37,193 bases of DNA from Treponema sp. (GCA_031254315.1 JAIRUQ010000039.1:1-37193); one strand, 5' to 3'; shown: positions 23,862-32,450, counted from the stretch's first letter. Numbers and translations: made by a program. The notes: generated from the letters alone by a model not told the origin.

Positions 23862-25745
23862 TTAAAAATCACCCGGATAAACAGTATTTCCTCCGCCGAT
23901 AATAGCTCTTGATATTCCGGCTTCCATTCTGGGTGAAAAAACGTATACTTTATTACCGTTGATGATCCTTTCATAAGTATCAACGTATTTTACAATCTGC
24001 ATAGCTCTTGGGTTTGCCGCGTAGGCTTCCATCGCCGCATAATAAACAGCCATTTCTTTTTGGGCAGAACTGACCCTGTCGTATCTTCTGGCAATGGCGT
24101 TGACAACAGATGTTCTACCTTCCTTTTGCGCGTCAATGATTGTTTTTCCTGCTTGCGTTTCCGCTCTTGTGATAATTGTATTTTTAACGACTAAAGCGGT
24201 TACAACCCTTTGATAAATGTCCGCAATCTCAACGGGAGGGTGTATGCTTTCAATAATAACCTGCAGTACGGAAAGCCCAAGTTTGTTTGAAATACAAAAT
24301 ACCGAAAGCTCATCAGCTACCTCTGCTGAAAGAGAATTGCGATCAACACTTAAGAACTCATCAAGAGTAGTATCGACAGTACGGTTCATCAGAGCCTCAT
24401 AAGCAGACGCATTCAATACCGCTTCGGGGTTTGTGCAGGTTTTCACATAACTGTATAAATCTGTAATTATATAGGTAATTTTTATGTTTACCGCTACCAT
24501 CTCATTACCGTTTCCGGTAAGAAGCGTATTTTCTCCGCCATCGTGCGCCCGTGTCCATAAATAATTCTCGCTGTACGGCGCTTGGTATCCAATTTGCATA
24601 GAGTTGACTCTGCGGACATCATAAATATCCGCTTTATCAATGGGATAGGGAAGTTTAAAGTGTATGCCCTCTCCAATTACGGCGGAACTGTCCAACTTTC
24701 CAAAACGGTAAACAAGAGCCTGCTGATGAGGCTGAACGACAAACACCATTGTTGACAAAAACAAAATAAAACCGAGACTCAGTATTACTCCCGGCATAAT
24801 TTTTAAAGCGTACTTTATTGTGTACAGCGATTTAAGGGAAAAACTCTGCCTTACCTCTTGTGTATCAAAAACGCTGTCTTGTTTTTCTGTCTTTTCTTTT
24901 TTATTTTTCGTTATTAAGGTACGGGGAAACAGAGTGTAGTTAAAATCCCCAAGAATATTTTTTTTAAGGATAGAAAAAAATATGTTAAACGCCAGCGAAA
25001 CAATCAGATATACCAGAGCGGCGCAGTAAACCCACTGTAATACGCTTAAAATATTTAACTTTAACGCGGAGGACACCGCGATAACTGCCGCATAAAAAAA
25101 TGAAACATAAGAAAAAAATGTGAGCATATCATGGGAAGTTTTATCGCCTGAGTACACGCCTGAATCTTTTCTCATTTTTAAGTAGATTAAAGCGATACAG
25201 GGAAAGACCATCAGAAGGACAGCGGTAACGATGGTATAGCGGTAATACTCGGTAAGGACTAAAGAAAAACTCGCGATCATTTCGGCTATACGCAAGAAAG
25301 CTATGACGCAAAATAATACGATATACGCTATTTCACATATACGTAAAAAAAGAGGCGTTTTTGTTTGGCTTTGATTTGAAACAGTTTCTTTTTGTATTTC
25401 TATCAAGCCGTCAGAAACTTCCGGAGTTGCCGGAACTTCTACGGTTTCTTTTACCGTTTCATCAGCCGGTTCCTCCTTTGTAACAGCTTTATGCAATTTC
25501 TTTAGTAGTGCGCCGATCTTTTCGGAAACATTATATTTAAGCTCTAACTTTTTGAGTTCACAAAACATAGCAAAAAGGACAAGGAAAAGCGATATTGTGA
25601 ACATGAGTTTTACAAGGCTGAGTATTATAACACCGCTTCCGCCCGCGCTTAGAATATATAGAAGAATAACCGCTATAATTCCCAGCGTAATTGGAAACTT
25701 TCTTGTTTGGGATGTTGGTGCTTCTTTTTCTTTATCGTCCGGCAT
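23862..25745 (-). CDS. Large SPFH/HflK-like protein with extra multi-helix N-terminal region
   Basis: The 627-residue protein has a C-terminal half (about residues 320-610) that is an HflK-type module: a membrane segment, QPHQQALVYRFGKLD, GEGIHFKLPYPIDKADIYDV, EMVAVNIKITYIITDL, SIHPPVEIADIYQRV, an Ala/Glu-rich helix and a closing GGNTVYPGDF. The first 320 residues are unusual. They hold about six membrane helices (for example 18-38, 45-65, 133-158, 165-190, 207-230, 235-260) and a charged linker rich in Glu/Val/Thr (85-125). I know no standard HflK with such a region. It is the first gene of the operon and overlaps none; no clear ribosome binding site precedes ATG 25745. Confidence 0.8.
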   Translation of the reverse strand: MPDDKEKEAPTSQTRKFPITLGIIAVILLYILSAGGSGVIILSLVKLMFTISLFLVLFAMFCELKKLELKYNVSEKIGALLKKLHKAVTKEEPADETVKETVEVPATPEVSDGLIEIQKETVSNQSQTKTPLFLRICEIAYIVLFCVIAFLRIAEMIASFSLVLTEYYRYTIVTAVLLMVFPCIALIYLKMRKDSGVYSGDKTSHDMLTFFSYVSFFYAAVIAVSSALKLNILSVLQWVYCAALVYLIVSLAFNIFFSILKKNILGDFNYTLFPRTLITKNKKEKTEKQDSVFDTQEVRQSFSLKSLYTIKYALKIMPGVILSLGFILFLSTMVFVVQPHQQALVYRFGKLDSSAVIGEGIHFKLPYPIDKADIYDVRRVNSMQIGYQAPYSENYLWTRAHDGGENTLLTGNGNEMVAVNIKITYIITDLYSYVKTCTNPEAVLNASAYEALMNRTVDTTLDEFLSVDRNSLSAEVADELSVFCISNKLGLSVLQVIIESIHPPVEIADIYQRVVTALVVKNTIITRAETQAGKTIIDAQKEGRTSVVNAIARRYDRVSSAQKEMAVYYAAMEAYAANPRAMQIVKYVDTYERIINGNKVYVFSPRMEAGISRAIIGGGNTVYPGDF

Positions 25746-25769
25746 ATTTATATAAATAACAGTAAAAGC

Positions 25770-25815
25770 AAAAAAAGGGAATAGGCAGGCAGAAAACCTA
25801 CCTGCTCATATCCCC
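25770..25815 (-). terminator. Terminator after the metallophosphoesterase gene
   Basis: GGGAATAGGCAGGCAG (25777-25792) pairs imperfectly with CTACCTGCTCATATCCCC (25798-25815). On the minus strand the stem is followed by a run of T (complement of 25770-25776). A T-rich stretch on the other side could make it bidirectional. Confidence 0.65.
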
Positions 25816-25830
25816 TATTTTTTTATTTTT

Positions 25831-27678
25831 TTACTTTGTTACCGTAACCCAATCATACGGAGTGTTTTCATCGAAGCTATAAGGCTCATCAGCTCCGGGA
25901 CTGGTTCCAGCCGCAGTGGCGATAGCGTATGTTCTGAATGTTATGCTATTGCCGTTGACTTCACAGATGGAGTAACTCGGTATATACGGCTGAACATAAG
26001 TAGCGTTGGAGACCGGCAAGCCACCATCTAAGTACGCTTGACTGCCATATAAAGTGGAACCACCATTTGCCGTGCTCTCACCCAGGTACGGATACACAGC
26101 GTTATCCTTCACATACAAGGTATTAGCATAGTTAAAAGTTCTATCCGAGCTTACAGCGTAATACTTTAACCCACTTCCTGTTGTGAATGTAAGATAGATG
26201 GGCTTACCGGAAATAGCTGTTACCGTGTGACCATCCACTGATGTTGTAGATCTATCGGGTACGGAGACCTTGCCGTCATCCATACCTGCCAACGGATAAC
26301 TGCGAGCATATACATGGTCATGTCCGGCAAGAACAAAGTCAACATTGAACTCGGACATCAGAGTCTCAAAACCGGCTTCTACATAATACTGTATATCCCT
26401 GTCAGCAAGATGGTCAGCAACGCTGGCGGTGGACTTGTGGTGCTGGACAATAAGCCAAGTGAATGTGTTTCTGGGATGCGCGGCTATAGCGGCTGTGAGA
26501 GTTTGCCTGAAATATCCAATATAAGGTTCCGCAGTTGTAGTGCTAGTTGGATAGGGCGCGGTGTTCAGTACCACAAAGAGTATGTTGTTGTAGAGATAGA
26601 AATAGTTCCCCATCATGTTTACTTCTGTGCCGCCTGTAAGCGTCTGCTCATTGGGCAGATTGTAATGATACCTAAAATTAAGATGGGCATCGTGGTTACC
26701 GGACACAGGGGCAAACGGAAGATTCCTGAGTCCCGGCGGAGCAAAGAAGAGTGTATATTCGGCTTCATTGCCGCCGCTGGCATCGACCTGATCCCCGCCG
26801 CTGGCGATAAAGCTAACGCCTTTAGCTACAATCTTTGTCATCGTTTCTATCCAGCCTGCGCCGGTGGTTGCACCGCCTTGGGGGGTGTAGCGATTATTAA
26901 CGTCCCAAGTGGTTGCGTGAAGCTGTGGGTCAGCTATTACAGCGAAACTCCAAGCTCCGGTAGAAGCCGGAACCTTGTAATCGTACATCTGGCTCCAGTT
27001 TACATCATCGTTACACACTGAATATTGATAGCTTGTATTAGGTCTTAGTCCCGTTACCGTAATTTTATGGGAAGTATTACTGCCTGCGACAGCTACCTGC
27101 CCCGTTGCTGTAATTACTCCATAGCCTTCATCGCGGGTTCCTCTAATAAACCGGACTTTAGCAACCTTGCTTACCGTACTAGCGCCAGCGGCATACCAGT
27201 TAAGGTTAATCTCAGTTGTGGTTTTTCCCGGAGTCAAACCAAGTGTTAGCGGGGTAAATGCAGTTCCCCAGCTAAGCGCATCATCTCCACTTTCGTAATT
27301 TTTAGCAATAAGCACTAATGATCCGAGTTGTTTGGCGGAGTTAAAAGCGCTCAAGGCGGCATTAAGAGCGTTGTAAGCGCTGTTAATGGACCCCTGTCCT
27401 GTCGCCTCTCCTGCCGCTGTAATCGCGGTGTTCAAGGCATCAAGAATAGCTTGGGGAACCCAGTAGTCTTCCGTTTCAATGTCTTCGCCGTCCTCACTGC
27501 CTTCTACTCCGGCTTTAGCGGCGGTTGCGGCGGATATCAACGTTGTCAATTCTTCGGCAGTGTAGTCTGTGTTACCAGCCTCGGGGTCACAAGCTCCCAC
27601 AAAAATAGCGAAAGCCACGACTAAAAGCAAAGCGGTCAGTTGTAAAACTGACGATCTCTTCATTTTCTTCAACGACAT
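25831..27678 (-). CDS. Lipoprotein metallophosphoesterase (purple acid phosphatase-like)
   Basis: The 615-residue protein has a lipoprotein signal with lipobox VGAC (Cys 30). Next is a helical FIVAR-like segment (about 38-118), then a fibronectin-like/PAP N-terminal domain (about 150-235, with GLRPNTSYQYSV). The metallophosphoesterase domain contains VIADPQL (D250), GGDQVD (294-299), GNHD (327-330), HHKS (413-416) and GHDHVYARS (452-460), a complete metal-ligand set. It probably hydrolyses phosphate esters outside the cytoplasm, attached to a membrane. GGAGG precedes ATG 27678. The gene is divergent from the outer membrane protein gene. Confidence 0.88.
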   Translation of the reverse strand: MSLKKMKRSSVLQLTALLLVVAFAIFVGACDPEAGNTDYTAEELTTLISAATAAKAGVEGSEDGEDIETEDYWVPQAILDALNTAITAAGEATGQGSINSAYNALNAALSAFNSAKQLGSLVLIAKNYESGDDALSWGTAFTPLTLGLTPGKTTTEINLNWYAAGASTVSKVAKVRFIRGTRDEGYGVITATGQVAVAGSNTSHKITVTGLRPNTSYQYSVCNDDVNWSQMYDYKVPASTGAWSFAVIADPQLHATTWDVNNRYTPQGGATTGAGWIETMTKIVAKGVSFIASGGDQVDASGGNEAEYTLFFAPPGLRNLPFAPVSGNHDAHLNFRYHYNLPNEQTLTGGTEVNMMGNYFYLYNNILFVVLNTAPYPTSTTTAEPYIGYFRQTLTAAIAAHPRNTFTWLIVQHHKSTASVADHLADRDIQYYVEAGFETLMSEFNVDFVLAGHDHVYARSYPLAGMDDGKVSVPDRSTTSVDGHTVTAISGKPIYLTFTTGSGLKYYAVSSDRTFNYANTLYVKDNAVYPYLGESTANGGSTLYGSQAYLDGGLPVSNATYVQPYIPSYSICEVNGNSITFRTYAIATAAGTSPGADEPYSFDENTPYDWVTVTK

Positions 27679-27867
27679 AATTTCCTCCTTATCGTTGTTT
27701 TATAGTTTGTTGATAAAAACGTATAAAACAATTGTTAAAACAGTGCATAAGAAAAGTTTAATTTTGGTTAAATTTTTATGTCTACCCCTGTGTTAAAAAG
27801 CAGTTAGATTTGTTAGAAATTTGTTAAACTAATTGTCTTCTTTCCAAAAAAATATAAACTCTTTGTA

Positions 27868-27915
27868 AGTTGTTCAGAAACCAAATTTTGCGAACAACTC
27901 TATTACACATATTAT
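27868..27915 (+). promoter_or_regulatory. Promoter-like region and inverted repeat upstream of the outer membrane protein gene
   Basis: The 293-base divergent gap (27679-27971) is AT-rich and holds AGTTGTTC (27868-27875) with its inverse GAACAACT (27892-27899). Its right arm overlaps a possible -35 TTGCGA (27888-27893), 16 bases from TATTAT (27910-27915). For the opposite gene, TTAACA and TATCAA 17 bases apart can be read on the minus strand near 27715-27745. Both promoter calls are weak; the inverted repeat is exact. Confidence 0.35.
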
Positions 27916-27971
27916 ACATATAAAAGTATGTATTTATGTAAGTAATAAAAGCCGTATATAAGGAGAAAAGA

Positions 27972-29447
27972 ATGAAAAACAAAGTTTTTACACTTGCATT
28001 ATTAATGTTAATGATCGCGTCTGCGGGATTGTGGGCGCAGAATTTGCCGGGCGGCATTTGGACATCGCCGCAAAGTAGCGCTACAGAGGGAAGATACCGC
28101 AGTAACGCGGATGACTTTATTCGTCCGGATGCCTATACCGGCTTAAGACTTAACAATTGGTTTGGAATGGTTGCCTTTAATAACCTCGGTAGTACAGACC
28201 TTTCAATGGCTACTTTAGGTTTTGCAACCAAAGTAAATGATGTGTATATCGGCACATTTTACTCAGGCAATTTCTGGACATGGGCTCCTACTAACTACTA
28301 CACAGAAACTTCCACAACCCCAACCGGAGGTCCTGCCGGAATCTATGATGTCTACAGTTCCATCAACGTTGTACCAAACCCCATTAACAATGTAGCTTTA
28401 TTAATAGGAGTTGCCGATATGGGCTTTCGGCTTACCTACCGGACCAACTATCAATCGTTTACTAATAGCAATATTGTAGTTGGAAGCCAATTATATAGAA
28501 ACTATCATGCGGAAGAAGGTTATCTGGCTCCGCAGATTGCATGGGCAATGGCAAAGGATTTGGTAACAGGAAAAGGAATAAGACCTTATGTAACCCTTGA
28601 CCTTGTATTCGACCGTAATTATCAAAAAACAGAAACAGCCGGCTCCGACGGTACTGCTACAGGTGAAAAAATATTACGCTCACAAAATCACTTTGACCCG
28701 TCTCTTGGTATCGGCTTGGGAGGCTATACTTTCTATAATAAAGATGGTTTTAGAGGCTCCTTCGATCTTGACTATGTATTTACCATGAAATTATATGACA
28801 ATGAGTACAGCTATGTAGAAGGCGGACAGTACAAGACAGGCAGATTTAACGGAATATTTAGCCCCGGTAGTTTTCCTTATACTGAACAAAGTAATATGTT
28901 TCACTCGCTTACCCCTTCCATCAGCGGTTCATGGAGCAAAGACAGGCTCGCGCTCAAGTTTAAACTTAACATGGTTTTAACGCTCACCACAGATGAATCA
29001 AACACTATGGCATTAAACGGTTCTAGTCTGGTCCGTAACGGGAATAGCGATTTAACTACTACCTTTACTTTCCGCCCCGACTTAAGGCTTTCCTTACAGT
29101 ACAAGCTTATTCCCGACCGGCTTACCCTGAATACCGGCGCGCGGATTCAGGCTACATCCATTACTCTGACTACGATTGATCATAAATACTATAACGACGG
29201 CGCTGAAACTAGAGGTCAGGCGACAACAATACATCAAAACTCATTTGGCGACAACTCAGGCGGCGGCAGTGGTTTCGCCAGCCGTTTCAACATTGGCGTT
29301 ACCTATAACTTTACAGAAAATGCGTGGGTAGAAGCCCTTACCGGAGTGTCAGGCTCATATGGCAACAAATCCGCCATTGAAGTATTTGGTACCGGTGATA
29401 ATGGTTTATTCTCTTTTGGAAGCATTTTGGTTGTACTTAAGTTCTAG
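27972..29447 (+). CDS. Predicted beta-barrel outer membrane protein
   Basis: The 491-residue protein has a clear Sec signal (cleavage expected after GLWA, residue 22). The mature part is rich in alternating aromatic, polar and Gly residues, with patterns such as GMVAFNNL, AKDLVTGKGIRPYVTLDLVF, FRGSFDLDYVFTMKLYD, LALKFKLNMVLTLTTD and FNIGVTYNFTENAWVEAL. It ends in LKF; a C-terminal aromatic residue is the usual outer membrane assembly signal. No named porin family is recognised, but such barrels are common in treponemes. AAGGAGA lies seven bases before ATG 27972, and a strong terminator follows, so it is monocistronic. Confidence 0.8.
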   Translation: MKNKVFTLALLMLMIASAGLWAQNLPGGIWTSPQSSATEGRYRSNADDFIRPDAYTGLRLNNWFGMVAFNNLGSTDLSMATLGFATKVNDVYIGTFYSGNFWTWAPTNYYTETSTTPTGGPAGIYDVYSSINVVPNPINNVALLIGVADMGFRLTYRTNYQSFTNSNIVVGSQLYRNYHAEEGYLAPQIAWAMAKDLVTGKGIRPYVTLDLVFDRNYQKTETAGSDGTATGEKILRSQNHFDPSLGIGLGGYTFYNKDGFRGSFDLDYVFTMKLYDNEYSYVEGGQYKTGRFNGIFSPGSFPYTEQSNMFHSLTPSISGSWSKDRLALKFKLNMVLTLTTDESNTMALNGSSLVRNGNSDLTTTFTFRPDLRLSLQYKLIPDRLTLNTGARIQATSITLTTIDHKYYNDGAETRGQATTIHQNSFGDNSGGGSGFASRFNIGVTYNFTENAWVEALTGVSGSYGNKSAIEVFGTGDNGLFSFGSILVVLKF

Positions 29448-29470
29448 TTGTTTTTTGAACGATATTCTTT

Positions 29471-29502
29471 AGAGCCGCCACCTCCTCGGCGGCTCTTTTT
29501 TA
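29471..29502 (+). terminator. Strong rho-independent terminator of the outer membrane protein gene
   Basis: A perfect 9-bp GC-rich stem AGAGCCGCC / GGCGGCTCT with an 8-base loop is followed directly by TTTTTT. Confidence 0.92.
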
Positions 29503-29540
29503 TGTGTAAAGGGGAAAAATGAATATGCACTATTGTCAGC

Positions 29541-29753
29541 TTACCTATAACCTAAAAATAAATTTTTCGGCATGAGCTTTACATCTTTTAAAAATCGAGA
29601 CATGGTATCTATGGATCTTATCAAGTAATCAGGATGATTATTTGGTATTACCGGTTTCTTGTATGCATCTAACTTATTAATAGCTAATCTAATAGCGTTT
29701 TCCACTAATTTTAAATCAAAATTTGAGCTGTTCTGTGATCTAGCCGTCATCAT
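29541..29753 (-). CDS. Small hypothetical protein
   Basis: The 70-residue frame has GGAGG placed three bases before a first ATG (29753) and six before a second (29750), a convincing initiation region for such a short gene; the second ATG has the better spacing. The product is basic, probably helical (LKLVENAIRLAINKLDAYK), with a PNNHPDYLIRSIDTMSRFL segment, and has no signal or membrane segment. I do not recognise it. It is divergent from the FlgG-like gene. It could also be a gene remnant. Confidence 0.5.
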   Translation of the reverse strand: MMTARSQNSSNFDLKLVENAIRLAINKLDAYKKPVIPNNHPDYLIRSIDTMSRFLKDVKLMPKNLFLGYR

Positions 29754-29846
29754 ATTCCTCCATTCTGATTATCGGCTGGCATTTATTATGAGTTTAGAGT
29801 TTATTACGGGAAAATTGCCATTAGGGTAATAAGCTGTCAGACTCAG

Positions 29847-29875
29847 TTTACAAAGAAAATCTATAATGTTACAAT
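29847..29875 (+). promoter_or_regulatory. Promoter of the FlgG-like gene; predicted leaderless start
   Basis: TTTACA (29847-29852), 17-base spacer, TACAAT (29870-29875). The ATG at 29882 follows six bases later, at the expected transcription start, and no Shine-Dalgarno is present. The geometry is identical to that of murD. Confidence 0.5.
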
Positions 29876-29881
29876 GATAAA

Positions 29882-30856
29882 ATGAAGCGAAAATTTGTCT
29901 TTTTTGTACTTTTTGCTTTCTCCTGTAATGTTTACGCGAATGATAATGATTTATTAAATGAATATAGATTATTATACGCTGATATATCAAACATAATGAC
30001 AATAGGTTATAAATCACATTTCAATAATCAATATAACAGAGCTTATGAAATTATAAATATGGCTCAAGGGTCTTTGTATGTTACTGAAATGCCTTCAGAT
30101 GTCGCTATTACGGGAGAAGGTTATTTTAAGATTAGGCTTGAAAATGATGCCATAGGCTGGACAAGAGCGGGATCCTTCATTATTGATGAGAATGGCAATA
30201 TTATTACAAATCAGCGATATTATCTGTATGATAATATCAATTTACCTGAATTATCTCTTCCTGAAACCTTAAAAATAACAAGGGACGGAAATATATATGT
30301 AAGTACAGTTGAGGGATGGGAGATTGTAGAAGTATATGTAGGACAGCTATTAATATATAATGTTCCAAGTGAATTATTAGTCCGCTATAATAACATTATA
30401 TATGTCATAAAAGACGGCGCGGAATATAATGAAGAATTATCTGATTCCAGAGTATTTCAAGGCAGTTTGGAAATGAGTAATGTTATTTTATCGCCTGTAA
30501 TCATGCGAATGTACTATATCTTGTCTGTAATAAATGAAAGTTATATTTCAAATATTGAATTAAAAAAAGAATTACTAAAAATTCAAATAGAAAGCATGGC
30601 ACATAATAGTTTACCGGAGGAACTGTTACTTTCAATATATAGTACTGTTGACAGAATAGAAGATCTATTAATTGAAAATTATACACCAAATACAGAGAAC
30701 GAGCCTGAAATTAATAATGTTGAACAAACAAGGGAGCGACTTTTCAATAAATTGCCTCAAAGACATATGATTTTTAGGTTTAGCGCTCAAAGCTTTATAA
30801 ATGGACGACTTGAATATTTATTCAGCATTTTACCATATTTAGACTGTGATAATTAA
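29882..30856 (+). CDS. Exported FlgG/FlgF-like protein with Sec or lipoprotein signal
   Basis: The first 20 residues are a Sec-type signal (MKRKFVFFVLFAFSCNVYA). Cys 15 follows AFS, which fits a relaxed spirochaete lipobox; cleavage after VYA is the alternative. The rest follows the flagellar rod/hook family: ADISNIMTIGYKS (compare NNIANVNTTGFK), SDVAITGEGYFKI (72-84), GWTRAGSFIIDENGNIIT (92-109), LKITRDGNIYV and QGSLEMSNV (193-201). Residues about 225-324 are an extra C-terminal region not found in FlgG. True rod proteins leave through the flagellar type III apparatus and have no Sec signal, so this is a domesticated relative placed in the periplasm or on a membrane, near the periplasmic flagella. 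No flagellar genes adjoin it. Composition is AT-rich. Confidence 0.8.
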   Translation: MKRKFVFFVLFAFSCNVYANDNDLLNEYRLLYADISNIMTIGYKSHFNNQYNRAYEIINMAQGSLYVTEMPSDVAITGEGYFKIRLENDAIGWTRAGSFIIDENGNIITNQRYYLYDNINLPELSLPETLKITRDGNIYVSTVEGWEIVEVYVGQLLIYNVPSELLVRYNNIIYVIKDGAEYNEELSDSRVFQGSLEMSNVILSPVIMRMYYILSVINESYISNIELKKELLKIQIESMAHNSLPEELLLSIYSTVDRIEDLLIENYTPNTENEPEINNVEQTRERLFNKLPQRHMIFRFSAQSFINGRLEYLFSILPYLDCDN

Positions 30857-30881
30857 TTCGGCACAGTGTTACCTCAGGCTG

Positions 30882-31403
30882 TTATCTTCTCCGCTGATAA
30901 TTACTATTTTGAGCGTCCCTTTTCTGCCGCACTTCTGAAAGACCGGAACAGTCAAATTCTACGTTAAAAGCGGAACCATTGCGAATAACGGGCATTATGT
31001 CCGCTCCTCCCTTAAATCTGTAGTTGACGCGCCGCATTGTGATAACATCATCTAAGAGCCTTCTACTCATATTTATAAAATTCATGGAAAAACTAAAGCT
31101 GGTCTCGCCTGTACTTTGAGCCGGAATACGCAAAATGTTGCTTTCGCGCCCGTTTGCCCAAAAAGCGCCGTTGCCGTACAGTTCATAAACAATCTCCGAT
31201 AATTCCAGATCAAATGCGTTCGGATTATTGACCCTTAAAACTGCCTCAAATTCGGTAACAACAAGATCAGCCTGTATTATAAAAATTGAAACAACTTCAA
31301 ATTCCGGTTCTATGATTTCTACGGCAGATGCGCCCGGTTGCCCCTGAGATTTGCAGGTTATAAGCAGTAAAGCCGTCAATAAAAAAAAGAGTATTTTGCG
31401 CAT
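30882..31403 (-). CDS. LEA type 2 (LEA14/WHy-like) lipoprotein
   Basis: The 173-residue protein has a lipoprotein signal with lipobox LITC (Cys 17). A single beta-sandwich domain follows with VTEFEAVLRVNNPNAFDLEL, VYELYGNG and RIPAQSTGETSFSFSMNF, the pattern of LEA14/water-stress-hypersensitive domains. These bacterial lipoproteins have no firm function. It lies 21 bases after the second Memo gene on the same strand, so the two are probably co-transcribed. It converges on the FlgG-like gene with a 25-base gap. Confidence 0.75.
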   Translation of the reverse strand: MRKILFFLLTALLLITCKSQGQPGASAVEIIEPEFEVVSIFIIQADLVVTEFEAVLRVNNPNAFDLELSEIVYELYGNGAFWANGRESNILRIPAQSTGETSFSFSMNFINMSRRLLDDVITMRRVNYRFKGGADIMPVIRNGSAFNVEFDCSGLSEVRQKRDAQNSNYQRRR

Positions 31404-31423
31404 ATTGAATTATCGGCTGTTTT

Positions 31424-32260
31424 TTACACGTACGAAAGTTCGCTGTAGTAAACAGTATTATTTTCCGCGCTGACTGCGCTAACAAGGTTCTCGGGAAATG
31501 AACACTCATGGGTTTTGTCGAGAAGCCCGCTCTCAAAAAGAGCGGCGACAAGAGCGCCGCCGCAGGCGTTTAGCCGCCCGTCAAAAATGGCGGAGGCAAG
31601 AGCAGGGGCGTTTTTTTCAGAAAATAGCCGTAAACTTTCTTCTGCTAGGAGCCGCGCTGTCTTCTGGTCTGTATCGCATGAAAGATTACAGGAAACCACT
31701 ATCAATGTTTCGTCCAGAACGGGCTTAATTACGGATTTTAACCCTTGGGCAAGGTCGTAAATGTACTGGGCGTTCGGCTGACCCATTAAAATAGGGACAA
31801 TTGACGCATCCGGGAAGCAGTATTTTACAAAAGGAAGGAGAATTTCTATCGAATGTTCGCCAAGGTGGGGAATATCGTTGATTTCAAAGAAATTACCGCG
31901 AAATTCAAGCTCTTCGGACATTTCACGATCTACGGGAATATTCCCCAAGGGAGTGTTAAAAGAGTGAGAATTTGATAAAAACAGCCCTTTTTCCCTTTTA
32001 TCATGGATTGGACCAAGGAGTACCACACGCCTTATTGACGCACTCCTTCCCATTGCGGAGGAAAAAGCTCCTGCGGCAAGCGCTCCTGAGTAACTCCATG
32101 CCCCATGAGGGGCAATAATCGCCTGAGCGCAACCTCCCCTGCCCTCTTCAAGCCCAAAAGACCTTAAATAGTCGAGCATTTCTTTCCTGTCTTCGGGATA
32201 AAACATTCCGGCTCCTACCGGACTTCTAATCCGCTTCTTTTGGGCAAGCAAAGCTTCCAT
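31424..32260 (-). CDS. MEMO1-family protein (paralogue 2, altered active-site region)
   Basis: The 278-residue protein keeps the family length and fold markers: SPVGAGMFYPED, IIAPHGAWSYSG (48-59), LLGPIHD (81-87), GEHSIEILLPF (134-144) and NACGGALVAAL (231-241). The two metal His and the Cys have equivalents (H52, H86, C233). The usual SSDLSHY motif reads SCNLSCD (190-196), so its Asp and His are replaced by Asn and Cys. Compared with paralogue 1 the sequence is very different, so the pair is not a recent duplication. It starts at ATG 32260 and is followed by the LEA lipoprotein. Confidence 0.8.
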   Translation of the reverse strand: MEALLAQKKRIRSPVGAGMFYPEDRKEMLDYLRSFGLEEGRGGCAQAIIAPHGAWSYSGALAAGAFSSAMGRSASIRRVVLLGPIHDKREKGLFLSNSHSFNTPLGNIPVDREMSEELEFRGNFFEINDIPHLGEHSIEILLPFVKYCFPDASIVPILMGQPNAQYIYDLAQGLKSVIKPVLDETLIVVSCNLSCDTDQKTARLLAEESLRLFSEKNAPALASAIFDGRLNACGGALVAALFESGLLDKTHECSFPENLVSAVSAENNTVYYSELSYV

Positions 32261-32450
32261 ATATATTAACTCTAGTCTTTACGGGAGCCATATTCAAGGA
32301 AAAAGCCGAAAAATCGTAAATATATAGAAGAATTTTAGCCTATTTTCTGTAGGAGTGAGGAGTGGAGGATATCGGATAAATTTTTTCATTTTTTTTCGTT
32401 TTCGAGCAAGCGTTCCGCTGTTCTCGCGCCATATATATATAACTTTTTTT

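Noticed and set aside
26314-27021. 235-residue plus-strand frame
   Set aside because: It lies fully inside the metallophosphoesterase gene, has no family features, and is its complement in another frame.
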